Numbered from the stretch's first letter, positions 34,935 through 48,266 are shown. The stretch: DNA of 64,000 bases from Acanthosoma haemorrhoidale (GCA_930367205.1 OV884015.1:80615341-80679340), one strand, 5' to 3'. Notes: generated by a model from the sequence alone, not told the origin. Program-made: numbers and translations.

Positions 34935-37900
34935 GATATCACACACACTTTGTTTTATTTAAATTTAAAGATAGGAAGTGCTTAATGAAATACCCATAAT
35001 AATAAAACGGTTACAGTGTAACAATAAAACTGTTAGTAATTGGAAAATTGCTTCGCTTTCCCGAGTCTCTGAATATCTTAATCTCCTTACCTGTGTTAAT
35101 CACTGGGTAGAAAGATGTTTTAAGAAGCAAATAGGTGAGCATCAAAGGAGGATTATTAACTAATGATACTTTTTAATATTAGAAGTTCATATCTAATTTA
35201 ACGTTAGCCTGACTAATAATATAAAGCTAATTATAAAAGTTTACATACAACCTTCGTTTAAGGATGATTAATTGTAATCGAAGTGGGTTTTAGCAAATAT
35301 TATTTTTAAGAGCAGTCCCAGATACATAAAATTTTGAATATTTTTAAATAAAGAAATGACTAGTCATAGTTTCCAGGATTATTTGCTGGTCGATAAACTG
35401 GAGACAGTCAACAATGAGAACAGGTGTAACAATGGGTCTCGCGGGTCGATGTCTATACTCGGGTTCGCGTGAGGCCAAGTTTCCAACCTCGCCTCGTCTA
35501 ATGTCTTTTTAACAGTCGCCACGGGTTATGGCTTTACGTTGGATTGTCTCTCAATACCATGAGAGTGATTGGAAAACGAGTTTTAAAAGCTATCGATGGA
35601 CATTGTTTTATTATTTACTCTCGAGGGAGAAATTTTTTTGGACGCAATGATTGTATCACGGACAGATTAGAAGCCCTTTGAAGGCAAAAAACAATAGGTG
35701 CGTTGTATAGCGAACAATACAGGGATACTTTATATACAGTTTTTAGGAAAAAGAGTAAATATCGGTATTGTATTTTTATTTAATGTTTGTAAAGTGGCTT
35801 TTCTGTAATGATAAGAAACAAAATGATTTTATTTTTCTGAAATGATTGAAATCTTTGAAAATAATAATATGATGAGCGATCACTGCAACGTACTTGTTGT
35901 TTAGGATATAGTAAGGATATTTAAGTTTTTCGAACTAGGGTGATTTAAAGTGAGTGAGTTTTGTTGAAATCTTCTGTACACAATGTTTATGACCTGTTCA
36001 CGGACCAAGGGGTTTCCTCTTTGACCTATTGGGAATCTTCTTTAATTAATGGGGGGATCAAATAATAGATTGGCCAGACAAAGGCAGAGTAAATTCAGAC
36101 ATCCGTCCAAGCAACGTGTGGTGGTGGAGTCTCAGTGGAAGTTTTATTTGTGTTATATGAGTGATTTTCAGAAATCAGATGCTTTTAATTCTATTTAATA
36201 CTTTTTAATACTTATCTCCTAGGTTTATAGAGTTCCTTTCGACCTAGCAGTTAGGAGGTTAAGCTAGAGTAACAGATATTGAGCTAAGAAAATTAATTTC
36301 ACAATGTCTAACTTTTATACCGAATTATCGTTTTTATTTCTATAACAAAAATATCTCCTCAATCAACGAACACGTGACTAACATTTCGCATGCATTAAAG
36401 TCATTACCATAATGAATGCACCATGATTTTTTCCAAATTTCAAGATATACTGCCAATTTGTTTGAGTATATACTGAAATTTCGCTGGAAAATATTTCTCA
36501 CTGAATGTAGAGGGAAGAAAATGGGAGAAAGCTGCTCACTGGAGCAGAAGTTGCCGAGAAAGTGCCATTAAAAACGTGGTCAGCCTTCCAAACGAAGGAA
36601 ATATCAAAGGCCCTTTGTTTTACGTCATAACAGACCCCCCAGTTGTAGAATATCTTGCTTTCTGTTCTCTTTATATTAAAAACTTTATGTATAGGGATGA
36701 AATAAAAAAAAACAAACGTCAAAATTACAAATGGAAGATAAAAAATAAATCACCAGACAGTCTTTCTTTACATATCAGTACATTCAAAGCCTTGATAAAA
36801 GTTGTCTACCCTTTTAACTTAACGTTCGCAGTGAATCAAAATAAAATATGTACCGTAGAATTTTAAGAAATGGAACAAGTCTAAGCGGACTTTTATTTAA
36901 TAGGTGTCTAGAGTGTAAGTCACCCCCTTTAATCTAGACCCGTCAAATTGAGAAGGAATAAAAATGATTTTGAGAAAATTGAGAAAACAATTTAGCGTGC
37001 TATACCGTTTGCTCCTTCTTCCAACGATTTTTAAGAGCCCGCTTATTTTAAACTCCGTATGCTGATAGTTATCTTGACAGGCCGGTCTTGTACTGAGCTG
37101 ATCGAATGAAACAATGGCCCTTGAAAGTTATGTAAACTGGGTTAGATACTTCTGGAAAGTTACTAATCTCAAAATTAGAGGGTTCGTTGAGCTTATTATA
37201 ATCCCTCATCCTTGTTTTGGACTTACCAGTAAAAACGAAAGATTCTTTGACACTGAGTTCTACTAATATTTATTTGAAGACTGATGGGAGCTGATCAATT
37301 CTCAAAATGATTTTAATTTATTGAATTCATTTAATATAGCTCCCAACACGTCAAGATCAGGGAATTAATTGTTTCGATTTACTAATTTATGACACTTAAA
37401 TATGTTTATAGAGCGGTTATTATAATGAGCCTCATAGGGAGATCATGTGACATACATCGAAAAGTAAAATTGCGCAAAAATGTCATCTAAGTCTTATAGA
37501 TGCTGAATACTTGATACTAGTGATATAATATGGAGTGTTAGATTGGGGATCATGATATAATGTAGACATATAACACTGAACATACTCTTCAAAACTTTTG
37601 TTTCTCTAGCAAGCGATCTTAGCAGCCAAAATATAACACCTTCGTGCACCACACAGCGATCACTTTAATAAAAGGGTTGCATTGGTGTTTTTCACAAGTT
37701 TTTACAATGATTTTACAAAGTTTTTGTATTAAGGTTAAACAAAAAAGAAGGTTAAATTGATGATATGGACCAAAGCAAGTACGAAGATCGTAAAAATATA
37801 TTTTTAGCATCTTTTTATTCATATTATTACATCTTTCTTAGTAAAAAGAGTTTGTATAAATAACGGAATCATCATTGTTAATGTTTAAATTTTTTTTATT

Positions 37901-37955
37901 CTGTTTATTCTGTGATTTTATGTTTATATAATTTTTATAATTAACTGAAACCCCT
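34935..37955. other. AT-rich DNA, no gene seen
   Basis: 36576-36866 has a 96-codon plus frame overlapping a 74-codon minus frame; neither is recognisable. 35410-35560 is less AT-rich without a frame. Otherwise featureless. Confidence 0.4.
37951..37955. repeat. 5-bp target-site duplication, left
   Basis: CCCCT immediately before the TGTAGCG start of the solo LTR, repeated at 38562-38566. Confidence 0.65.
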
Positions 37956-38561
37956 TGTAGCGACCGCTAACTGCATAAGATAAATAACCCTATTCTCTAT
38001 TGCATATATATATTGTAAGCAAAAGTAAATAACATGAATTAAATGTAAATAACATGAGCAAATATAAATCAATGTAAATGTGTTAATCAATAAAATATGG
38101 GGGCCAAGCAAGTAACACGAGAAGGGTCACCAGCTGTCAGTCATAAACAGTCATAAACATAAACAACCCTTTTGCAGCCTCTACCCTCCAGGGGTCGGGT
38201 AATCAGCGGCGGTCGTGGTTCATCACCACATGTGTGGAAACCCAACCGCCGGCCTAGGCCCTTGCAGCCCTCCTAGAGAGGGTACTTAAGCCAGGGCTCC
38301 TGGCCCTGTTAATTAGTCTCTCGTGACCTTTACTCGTTGATACTTGGTTTCCCCTCGAACTCTGACAACTTGACTAATTCTTTATGAAAAACCTCTGTAC
38401 CTCTTCTCTTGGACATAGTGCATTGTCGGGGCACATACCTATCAAAAATGGAGTCAGATAGTAACGCTGTCATGAAACAATTGTCCAGGTTATAAACTTG
38501 AACAATCTGCCCTTGTCACCAGGGCTAGGGTGAACAGTCAGCCCCTAGTGACGTCCCAACA
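37956..38561 (+). mobile_element. Solo LTR (606 bp) of a Ty3/gypsy- or BEL-type element
   Basis: Starts TGTAGCGACC, ends GACGTCCCAACA (TG...CA, TGT...ACA) and is flanked by the 5-bp duplication CCCCT, the signature of an integrated LTR left after recombination. The middle is GC-richer with a TACTTAAG box (about 38288). The tail from about 38395 matches 6280-6446. It contains ATGGAGTCAGATAGTAA (38448 onward), also seen near 6335 and 5983. An alternative is a short non-autonomous element with the same ends, because the terminal bases are also imperfectly inverted. Confidence 0.65.
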
Positions 38562-38566
38562 CCCCT
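38562..38566. repeat. 5-bp target-site duplication, right
   Basis: CCCCT following the CCCAACA end of the solo LTR. Confidence 0.65.
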
Positions 38567-40990
38567 CAATAGACTATATATTGTTGATTAAGGAACCAAA
38601 ACCTCCAATTTGATTGCATACTATTACTCTAAAGAAAATATTTAATTTTTAATTACAGAATGATTGAGAAATTATTAAGTTTTAATCATTATTCTAAGGG
38701 ATTGGTAATATTTGTTATTAATAATTAGCGCCTCCGGGCGTCCTTTTGTCCCACTAAAAAAGCTAGAACAACTGTATGAGAGAACATTAAGAAACATAGT
38801 TTTGACAAGGATAGTTTTGACAAAAGCAAAAATATCCTGTAAGCATAAATAGGGAATATATGATGTTTAATACGTTTTTTTTATTTAACTTTCGTAGTTC
38901 GAATCTCATTGCACGTTGTACACACAAACACCTGATCCCGAAAATCATTCATTTTGTCATTTATCTCGGTTACCACCATCTCTTATTAAGTTAACGATTT
39001 GTTTAGTTAAAGGCTACTTTTTCTCTCTGGTCAAGGGGCAGAAGTAAAATGGTTTCATTGAAGCTATAGAATCATCTAGGTATACCCATGTAGGCAATCG
39101 GGTAATATTTGGGATAGTTGATGTTAGATGATCTCTATAAATAAAACTTACATCTTGTACCTTTTTTTTAGAAATTAAAGTTAAAAGTTTGTCAACATTT
39201 TTTAGTTAAAAAAATTTAAATAAATTTGTTTGTTTCGTTAAAAATAAAAACAGTTAATAAATCTTATAATTTTTTAGTTACCGCAATGTAAATTCTAATT
39301 GGTCCCGGTTGTGGCATTTAATACGTGTAATATGTAAATAAACTTAATGCAATTTTTTTTTATTTTTTTTTTTTACTGTAACACGTAACTAAGCAGGGGA
39401 AAAAGTACTGTGCATTAAACATGAAGTTTTTAATGAAATGATACCACCACTGCAGAGAAAATAACTTAGTTCTTTACAAAAGAAAAACCCATTTGCCTGA
39501 ATTTGAGTTAAAAAAAAAAATATATTAATTCCTCCAACCTTTAAGAAATAACAACAGTTACAAGCCGGTATAATCAATTTAATAAAATGTGAAAAACTTA
39601 TTAAAGTGAAAGGGAATAAACGGTTAGCAATTTAGTAGAAGGGACCGAGTGGTGGGGGGGGGGCATTTTATGACCCACGGTGCCAGTAATTCATCGATTT
39701 TCCATCAGTTGAACCTGGCCTCGTGGACGTGCGTACATTAGGGCCTTCATATTAACTTTCATAATAAACCCAAATGTACAAACACCCTCACATGTATTGC
39801 CTAGCTATTTGAAGGCACGTCGTTGATTTTGTATGCACGCCTCCGCAAGTGTAAAAGAATTACCAATTTATAAACATGAAATGAAATAAAAAAACAACAA
39901 CACTTTATTCTGGGGCATATCACCAAAGAGAAACAAGTGTAACTTTACACTGGTGTGATTGGCTTATAAATAATAAGTGGCCTATGAACAAATGTGATGA
40001 CTACAATAAACCAAAAGCAAAAGATTGAATAAAAAAAATCATTAACGAGTAGGGGTGAATGTCTTTCCACGACATTTGAAACTAAGAAAATATAGGAATC
40101 GTTACAAGAGGGGAAAGACCGTGAAAGGTCACCTAGATGTATTAAAATGAAAAATTAAATAATAATTATATTAATGTTGAATTATGAATTGGTAGATTAG
40201 AGGAACTCGTGAAGTCTGGATCAAAACATTGGGAGAGTTCATGAACGATGAATATTGATAAACATATGGTTACAAAGATTTGTGGCACGCATAAGATAAG
40301 TACTTTCAAAGGAAGCTGCTTTCTCTGAAGGGAAATACAGGTCGGAGGCGCAGGATCTGGTATTGCGTGATCCGATACCGTAAAACCGGGTAACTTTACC
40401 CCTTGGAGGAGGGGGGTAACATTACTCCAAAACTATAATGACTTCTTTGATGGAATAAGCAAAAACTAATGGAGTGGCAGACTTGGGAATTGCTTCACTA
40501 TGATCACGGAATCGGCGGGAATTACCAGCGTGGATTTGGCGGGAATGTTAGTGAGATTTCTTTGTCATCGCTTCTCGGGATGTATCGGTCTCTTCCACAT
40601 ATCATTTTGGGTGAAATAATTATATGAATACCTACATAATTTAAAGGGCTGTCATTCTTTTTTCCTATTCCATATCTAATCACAAAGGAAATGCACTCTA
40701 TGTTTATTTTTAATATAAAATTTAATTTAAAATTTAATGTTTCTGAAAGGTTACGCTTTGAAAAACTTTATGGGCTGTAAAGTTGCCCGATTGTTTTTTT
40801 TTCTAAAAAATACAAATATTTTGTTTCATTTTCACTGGCGGTGTTATAGTGATGGTACAGAGTTTGGAGTAGATAACAAAATCGATGACAAGATTATACA
40901 AAAAAGTTCAGAGCTTGCAGTAAGACAACACGGTTGCCTCGTGTTTAAATGCTGTATGCAATGGTTTGATGACCTAACGAGAGGCTAAGG
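38567..40990. other. Unassigned DNA
   Basis: Has a G10 run at 39654-39663. 40300-40600 is GC-richer, with two GGCGGGAA motifs (E2F-like) about 40 bases apart. An 83-codon plus frame at 40737-40988 shows no domain. No gene supported. Confidence 0.35.
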
Positions 40991-41000
40991 TGACCTTCAA

Positions 41001-41220
41001 CATGCCAAGGAAAAAAATCAAGAACAAGTTGAGGAGGAAGTACAGTAACAAACCACTCACTTTTTTTTTTTAGAGGACGATGAAGGAATGCTGTTTTGGA
41101 CTATGAATAAAATAGTTGAATTCGACTTGAAACTAAGTGGGAGGAAGGAGAAAAGGTTGAGTGGCAACAAACCGGGTAGTGACTGGCTGGAGGGGTTCTG
41201 GAAAAGAACTCTCTTTTAGG
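41001..41220 (+). pseudogene. Possible pogo/CENP-B-type transposase N-terminal relic
   Basis: Starts with MPRKKIKNKLRRKYS at 41001, like the basic start of many pogo-type transposases. About 150 bases on, in another frame, NKPGSDWLEGFWKR resembles their second DNA-binding motif (x-KPGxDWLxGFLKRN). The intervening sequence is broken by stops and a T-run. Only two short matches, so tentative. Confidence 0.25.
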
Positions 41221-42680
41221 GCATGTGTTATTTGTAAAATCGAAACACTTCTCTAGAGACTGCCTAACCGCTCATACTCATCTTGCACTGGACAATGAAT
41301 TGAATTGAAATTGTGATTCGAGCCCTCTTCAATCCTCATTTATAGCCAGTTTGAATAAAAAGAGGGAGGACACAAAACAAGCAGGGAGAAAAAAGGAAGC
41401 AAATATTTGTTCCTCCAGGCAAGAGTGTAATTTGTGGGTATTTCATAAACGCCAGTTCTGTTTCCCCAAGAGTTGTGAACCCTGCGAGAAGAAGGGGGCT
41501 AGATATTTCATAAGACGAAAATGAAGATCGTATTGACGATCTTGCCTTGCTCGGCGAAGTATAAGATGGATCTTAGACGCATTTCAAGTAATCATACAAC
41601 ATGACGAGCAAGAAGATGGCGGATTTTAAATACTAGAGAGTTTCGCTTAGTTCCTTACAACAAAGACATTTACCGTTGTATAATTTTGAGTTTCGACCAT
41701 GAAGAAAAGTCTAAAGTTATTGAAATTGCCAAATCCACCAGATTTTCTCACTCAACTTTTTCTTTTAATTGTAAACATTTTGCAAAATACTGAGGAGTAT
41801 TTTGCTATTAAACGATTGTTACTATACATGCAAGCCTTTCTCAACCTTTTAACAAATTTTCTTCATTTTCAGGAACCTAATTGAATATAATACCACAAGT
41901 AATACAAATATTCTCTAAGGAAAAAAGTTTCAGGGGGAAGTGGAGAATATGATAAATGTAAAGCAAATAAGATTTAGCAAAAAACAACTTTGAATTATCA
42001 ACTTTTTTCCATAATAATAGGGAAAACTATTGTGATGTAACCGTGTTTTATGGTTGCTGATTTGAATTGGACGAGGTTGTAAAAGGTGGAGAGGCTTTTT
42101 AGTCATAATAGTACTCAAGAGGAGGGATCCAAGGAAGTCTTGGAAACGGGTAGAATGAGTGCTGTGAAATGAGGCAGTCTCTGGGGATTCCGATATAAAT
42201 CTTAGGAAATAATTCATCAGTCCCTTTAACTGAGCTCCGAAAACCTCAGAGAGGCCTTCGTACACCACAATATGGGAGAAGACAAAATAGGAAACAAGAA
42301 TCAATTAATGTAGATAGTATCAGCTTCATAAATTTTTATCACAAGCACAGAACTTTTATATAAAGTACTACAGAAAACAAATGCGTATAAAAACATGAAT
42401 TCAAAAGAAAATATTAAGTTTTTAGACCCCTGATGCATATGGCTGCGTCCCTCTGAATATTGAAAGTCATTTTCACACGGAACGTGGACCGATGGAGAGT
42501 ACACATATATGGAATGTAATACATAATGTCAACTTAAATTTACGTCTGCACCAGAGAACGGTAAAGTGATATGTATGGTCCATGCATGAAATCAAAAGAC
42601 TATGAAGAGTCCTCAAAAATAGTGAAGAGAATCAAGGTGTGAGCAAGAAGACATATTCGTAAGAGAAAAATGAGAACTAG
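41221..42680. other. Unassigned DNA with a 124-codon minus frame
   Basis: Minus-strand 41930-42304 is open for 124 codons from an ATG, with hydrophobic ends and no recognised domain. Nothing around it suggests a gene. Confidence 0.3.
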
Positions 42681-42917
42681 TCAGGTCCATCGAATGAAGA
42701 AATCGCTCGTATTGTAGAGATCGTATCGAGGAGAAAGATCACCATAGAAGGAAAAGTCAAGGTTCGATTTGGTACAGGTAGAGAACAACTCACAGTGCTC
42801 GGGAATATAAAGGCGGTGGAGTGTCATTCACCAGAAGACGGTGGAGAAAACGACAGTGTGACGAAGTTAACTAATAGATTTATTTCATATTATTTCAAGA
42901 TTGAAAGTGAATGGTGA
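42681..42917 (+). other. Unassigned 78-codon frame without start
   Basis: Open from after TAG (42678) to TGA (42915-42917). Contains EEIARIVEIVSRRKITIEGK, FGTGREQLTVLGNIKAVEC and ends KIESEW. It is less AT-rich than average and reads like coding sequence, possibly of a retroelement polyprotein, but I cannot place it. Confidence 0.25.
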
Positions 42918-43558
42918 TTGGTTACCAAGCTAATTATTTGGTACGTATTGACGAATAAATTGTGCAAATTACATTTGGTATTAGTTTTACATGGCGTACA
43001 TTCCAATTCTCGTAATTATAAACAAAACATTTATGAGTTATTTTTGTAGGATTTTTTCCAGAGAGATTTCAATGCTGTGATTGTACTCGTAATGTGACTG
43101 TTGTACGTTATTAGCATTCTTCAGGGTTTCGTAAAATGGAATGTATATTCCCGGTCGAATTTTGCTGGCTATTAAGTATTCTTTGAAGGTTTTTTGAACA
43201 TTATTTGATATCTTTATATTCATATCCTCTTAAAAAGTGATGAAATTCAATTTGTTTTGAAGATCAGTAGTAGTTCCTAGGTAGCCTGCAATATTTTTTT
43301 GACGTAGAGTTCCTCGGGCTACTAAATCCGAATTAGCACAGAAAAGAATGAACGTGAATGAGTAAAGAAAAAGAACACCAAAAGAAAGACTCCGTACGAC
43401 CGGGAAGAATGAATTGCAGGAGACTTTCCAGAATGGAGGCCTTGAATGGCGCAGGGGAAAGGAGGTGTCACAAGAACAGGAGCTTTAGTCCTTCATACAC
43501 TGATACTTCACTCTGTGAGACCGTGACTGAAATATCATGATCATTTGAAAAAAACATC
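42918..43558. other. No recognisable gene
   Basis: A 60-codon plus frame at 43358-43540 lies just before the antisense LINE and has no recognisable motif. Confidence 0.35.
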
Positions 43559-44520
43559 ATTTACAAACAGCCCAGAGACCTCCCAAATCCACATCGTTGT
43601 CACCTCCCTCGCATGCGAAAGAGGAAGCAGTCCCCAAACCTCCTCCGTCAGCCGCGTCACCGGATACGAGCCAGTAGAGGCTGGCGAAGAGCGCGAGAGC
43701 CACATACGCTCATGACATGATTAGAGAAACTGGCCATGGCCAGGACTCCCACTGTTACGCATTTATAGCAGGTCACCACTGCCGTTGTAGTCTCTGAGGA
43801 GGATTGTAGGGATGAGTGGTGCAGTGTAATTACTGTGCTAGGGGACTAGGGTGGTTGGATAGGTTACTATGGAATTTCATGTACTTGGAAGGGATGAGTT
43901 CAAGAATGTAAGGTATTTTAAGATCGTCAATAAAGGATTTCGTTGCTAACGTAATAAAGGGAATTTACTATTTTGATTGAAAGGATTGGATACGCTTGAT
44001 GCTCGACTTTTTTGCTGTCCCCTATAGCTCTATTCCGTATGGCCAGATTGGCTTAAGTATAACTTTGTAAATTAGTACCGGGTTTGGCGAATATGACAAT
44101 AATGGAATGTTTCCAGAGGAGAGGAAAGTCGTCGTTTGGATAATGCAATTATAAATGTAGGTTAGGAAGATTATGGCTTTAGGAGGGAGTTGTTTGAGAA
44201 TTTGAGGAGTAGGAGATCATATCCAGGAGATTTTTGGTAATGTAAGTAAGTTTTCAGAAGGTATTTGACCTCAGAGGGGTTAACGGTCTTTGGTGAGGGA
44301 GGGATAGGTGAAGGTAGGAAATCTTCAACAGTTGTGCCATGAGCATGTTTTTGATGAGGAAGATGTGGTGTCAAGTTCACTGAGGCTAGACTAAGGGGAA
44401 AAGTGAAGGTGCTGATTGACACTACAGTGGACTGAAGGAAATCAGGTGCTCCCAAAAGGAACTATGTGATGGGAAATGGTGTTATGAACAATGACATGGG
44501 GTACTTGCATCCACCTCTTC
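43559..44520 (-). mobile_element. Jockey-clade LINE, internally deleted (copy 3, antisense)
   Basis: Antisense relative of the 6886-7959 LINE. From the high end: RT N-terminal part (EVKYLLKT, then KSPGYDLLLLKFS, the KxPGxDxI block) and IVIFAKPGT (the Ile-x-Lys-Pro-Gly block). Then at about 44070 it jumps straight to the post-catalytic segment (the counterpart of copy 1 7320 onward), followed by the ORF end and part of the 3' UTR, breaking off at GTTTGTAAATG (43559). The catalytic core, including ADD, is absent. Several stops, for example in the counterpart of the ELWG block. Confidence 0.75.
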
Positions 44521-46379
44521 CATCTGGTGGTCAGTTCGATAAGTCATATCTTTATTAGAAAGTATGTTTAGGAAGCAAGGAGGTGAGCATAAAAGTAGAA
44601 TTGGAAGCAACTGGTATTTGAAAACTACATTATAACAAACCTAAATCTAACATGCACTGAGAGTACGCCATGTCTTGCTATAAGGAAGATCTATATAACT
44701 CGATCTTTGTCTGGCCAATCTGTTGTTTATTGGTCATATTTCACTACATATTTTCACAATAATTTTCAATTCTCATAAGTGAATTTTATTTAATCTTTTA
44801 AATATTATTAGAATAAATATGACTGTGGTCTAAACAACTCAGTTAGTACATCGTAATGATTCAAATTGAAGCTTAATGTACAGCTAAAATATCTTTATTA
44901 TAAGATACAAAAGTCAACTTTAGTATTACAAAGGAAAATTATAATATGGACTGTGCAAAAGAATCTTCTGATATAAAAGTATATGTCATTGCATTTTGGC
45001 AGTAATAAATGGAAGAAGCTTTGCTATCCGAACCTTAATGGAATGCATTCTTCTCTTTCAATCTTTCAGAAGCCACTCCCGCATCATAAATTTGGCTTCC
45101 TTTTTTTTTTCTGTTGTTCTGAAACTCTTTGGCTTCATCGTCCCACAGGTTCTCTTTCATTTACCTTCAAGCGAAAATTCTAACTTGATACTGGCATTAT
45201 CCTGGATAAAATGCCAGAAATAAACACTTGGTACGGTATTATTCTCTTTTTTTAAAATATCCCACCTCCAAATCGGGAGTGAATGTTGGTCGATTGTCGT
45301 CGAATATCTAAAATGATGCAATAAAACCACGTAATAGTGAGGAAATTTGCGCTTGATTGATCGTAATTTGTACGTACGATATTTGTAAGCCAGCATACAA
45401 AAATTAATGTATTTTGCTGGCAAAATCTGACAGAATTCAAGTGAAATTACATCATGTCTATTATTTTCAAGTTATTTGTGAATGAATGTTCTATCGATTG
45501 TAATTTATTCATATTCTCCTGACTTGCCATGTTTTTCCACCCCCCCCCCTTTCACATAGCTCCTAAAGTGGTCCAATAACATTAAACACCCGCCTTCCAA
45601 CTCTTATAAGAGATTTTAAAGCTCCAATATCTTTAATTTGCATACCTTTTATTTGTGTTATGTCTAAAATCATAGTAAAATTAAAAGTAAGGCCTACAGC
45701 TATTAGTGAGGATGGGATTTATACGTATTCACAAAATTTTACCCAGCTAACTGTACATTCTTGGACATTTTAATTGAATTTACCGTAACTCTTTGCGAAT
45801 TACACACCCCCTCTTTTTTTTAAACTGAAATTAATTTTGCATTCCAATTAATTAATAATTGCTCCTTCAACACATAGTTTAGAATTTTGGGCGAATGATA
45901 ATCATAGTGTTGGTGTTCTAAGAATCCAACAGTCAGATTATTAAGGTGGCTTTATTCATCTGGATAATTAGATTGAGATTGTGTACTTTGAAAGTTCCAG
46001 TTTTTGGGAGATGATAAACCGAGGACGGATTCTTAGAACTGGTTGGATTCTAGTTTTCTTAGAAAATTAGACAGAGAATGGTTTACATGTTTAAACCTAC
46101 AGAATACCTTAATTCCTTATTATTACACTCATAATTTCTGTTTATCTTTGTATTCATTGAATATAATCATTATCTACAGTAAATGTTAAAAATTGTTTGG
46201 CGAACAATACTGTGTTGAGCTAGTTCTGGTGAAATCAGCTAGTTGCCAAGTGCATTAGTGAGTTTCTTGACGAAACATTTAACAGTGATGCAGGGATTTC
46301 ATATATGAACGAATTTTGACTGACCATCATTTCAGTTGTCTTACAGGTGCTGACAACAATAAAGAAAAGATGGGAAGAA
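44521..46379. other. No gene seen; small inverted repeat and C10 run
   Basis: 45915-45927 and 46027-46039 are perfect 13-base inverted repeats (GTTCTAAGAATCC and its complement) 99 bases apart. A C10 run at 45540-45549. Overlapping frames around 44983-45440 on both strands are unrecognised. Confidence 0.4.
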
Positions 46380-48266
46380 ATTCAAGGTTGAGTGCACTTT
46401 TTTAACTCCATCTTCAAGTGATTCCACATCCCGTGAGTCAACGTTTAGTAGACTATAGAATTTAATATTGCATTTTCTAGCCACAGAAGCAACTTCCCCA
46501 ACTATCTGCCTAAGCTCTTCCTCAGAGTTAGCACAACACAAAATGTCATCAAAATAAACTAAAACATTCTTTATGTGACCGAAATACTTATATCTTAGTT
46601 TTTGGAAGAATTCTGGAAAAACTGTCAAACCAAAAGGGGCTTTTAGATATTTAAAAACGCCAAATGGTGTACTAAAACAACATAACTTACTGGATTCCTC
46701 ATCTAGTCTAATTTGATGAAACCCATTTTTTAAATCGAAAAGACAGAAGTGACTTTTGTCTTCTAAGGTAGGAATTTCATAGTAGTCTATAACCAAATAC
46801 TTATTCAAGTGTTGGGGGTCAATGCACAACCTTAGTGAAGAGTCAGGTTTTTCTACAATCACAAGATTATTAATCCACTCACAAGGCTCATCCACTTGCT
46901 CTATTATGTTTGCATGCAATAAATCGTCTAACCAAGTTTTTAATTTATTCTTTATTTTATAAGGAACTCTACGAGCTGGATTTGCCTTAGGAGTAGCATC
47001 TTAACTGAGTTTTAACTTACATATGTCTGGGAAGCATCCTAGTCCACTGAAGACATCCTGATTCTGTTTGAGAAAATCATCAACTGGGACAGTAACCATG
47101 TCTATCCGACGAAGAAGTCCAAGCTTAACACCGGAACGTAGTCCCAGAAGTGGTGTTCTGTCATCATTCACAATCATGAACGGGGCGTTAATTTTCACAC
47201 TGTCTTTTTGAAGATCAAGATCAACAGAGCCGATCGGTCGAACAACAAATACACCAAAGGATTTAAGAAGTACATCAGTTTTTCTTATATTTAAGTCAGC
47301 ATCAAGTTTCTGAAGAGCAGTAGTTGTTATAACATTAACTTGGGATCCAGTATCGAGTTTAAATTCAATCGGTTACTTTTAAGGCCAGCCATTCATCTTT
47401 CCCCTGAGTGATAGAGCATCACAGGCACACAGGTTTAAAGAATCCAACTTAAAAACATCATTACTCAACTCCACCACTTCATGAGCCTGTCGAATGCAAT
47501 TATTACGCTTATTTCTGATGCAATATTTTGCAAAATGATTGAATTTTTTACAGTAGGAACACTGCTTACCAAATGCTGGGCACCGTCCTTTAGCGTGGTT
47601 GAAGCCACAGCGATCACAAGCATATAAACTATCCTGACGGTCCCGGAACTCTGGTGGTCTTTTCATTTGTGGCTTCCGATGTACTACGAGTATCTCCGTC
47701 AACGTATCAATCAGTGTTTTCACTGGAGGTGGTGCTTTTAAAATTTTCATGTTGAGCTCTGCCATCTCGACTATTTTACAAAAATTAACTGTTTTTTTCC
47801 AATGAAGGGTCCTCTCTCAAAAGTCTTTCTTGAGTACTTTTGTCGTACAGTCCAAGAATTATTTGGGATTTTAACAATTTTTCTTCTTGTTCACCGAATT
47901 CACAAGGGGCTACTAGTGATTTTAGATCAGTAAAATACCGTTTAAATGGTTCATTGGCTGCTTGCTTTCTGCTAAAAAATTTATAAATCCCTATTGCCTC
48001 ATTTTTCCGTGGGGTGCAATGCTTTTCTAGGACGTCTAAAATAGAAATTACTGTTTCATTACCTGGTTTTAACGTCGTGATTGTGGAGTAAAGTTTTAAA
48101 CCATCGGATCCCAATAAGTTTTTCAGTCTCGCTACTTGACCTCTCGCGATTTCTTCTCAGTCTCTGTGACTACAAAATAAACTTCTATTTCAGTCCGTAA
48201 TCTTCTAAAGCTCTCGGAGATGTTATCCACGTTGACGTCGAGTTCTGAGGGTTTGTTGAACTCCAT
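46380..48266 (-). pseudogene. Ty3/gypsy gag-protease-RT relic (antisense)
   Basis: Gag starts at ATG 48264-48266 (MEFNKPSELDVN), shifts frame near 48150, then reads VARLKNLLGSDGLKLYS to 47785. A seven-A run (plus-strand T run 47792-47798) shifts it into the frame of 47765-47379, which has a double zinc knuckle (CDRCGFNH...CPAFGKQCSYC...HFAKYC, about 47618-47520). The same frame, interrupted by TAA codons, continues to the protease (LDTGSQVNVI; DTG at 47346-47354), the linker TPLLGLRSG...VFSGLGCFP, then after one more TAA the RT: VDEPCEWINNLVIVEKP, FDLKNGFHQIRL, VYFDDIL (46545-46556). It stops before RNase H and integrase. The sequence style is Mag/K02A2.6-like. About 190 residues of RT with a short deletion near TLED. 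Non-functional. Confidence 0.85.
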
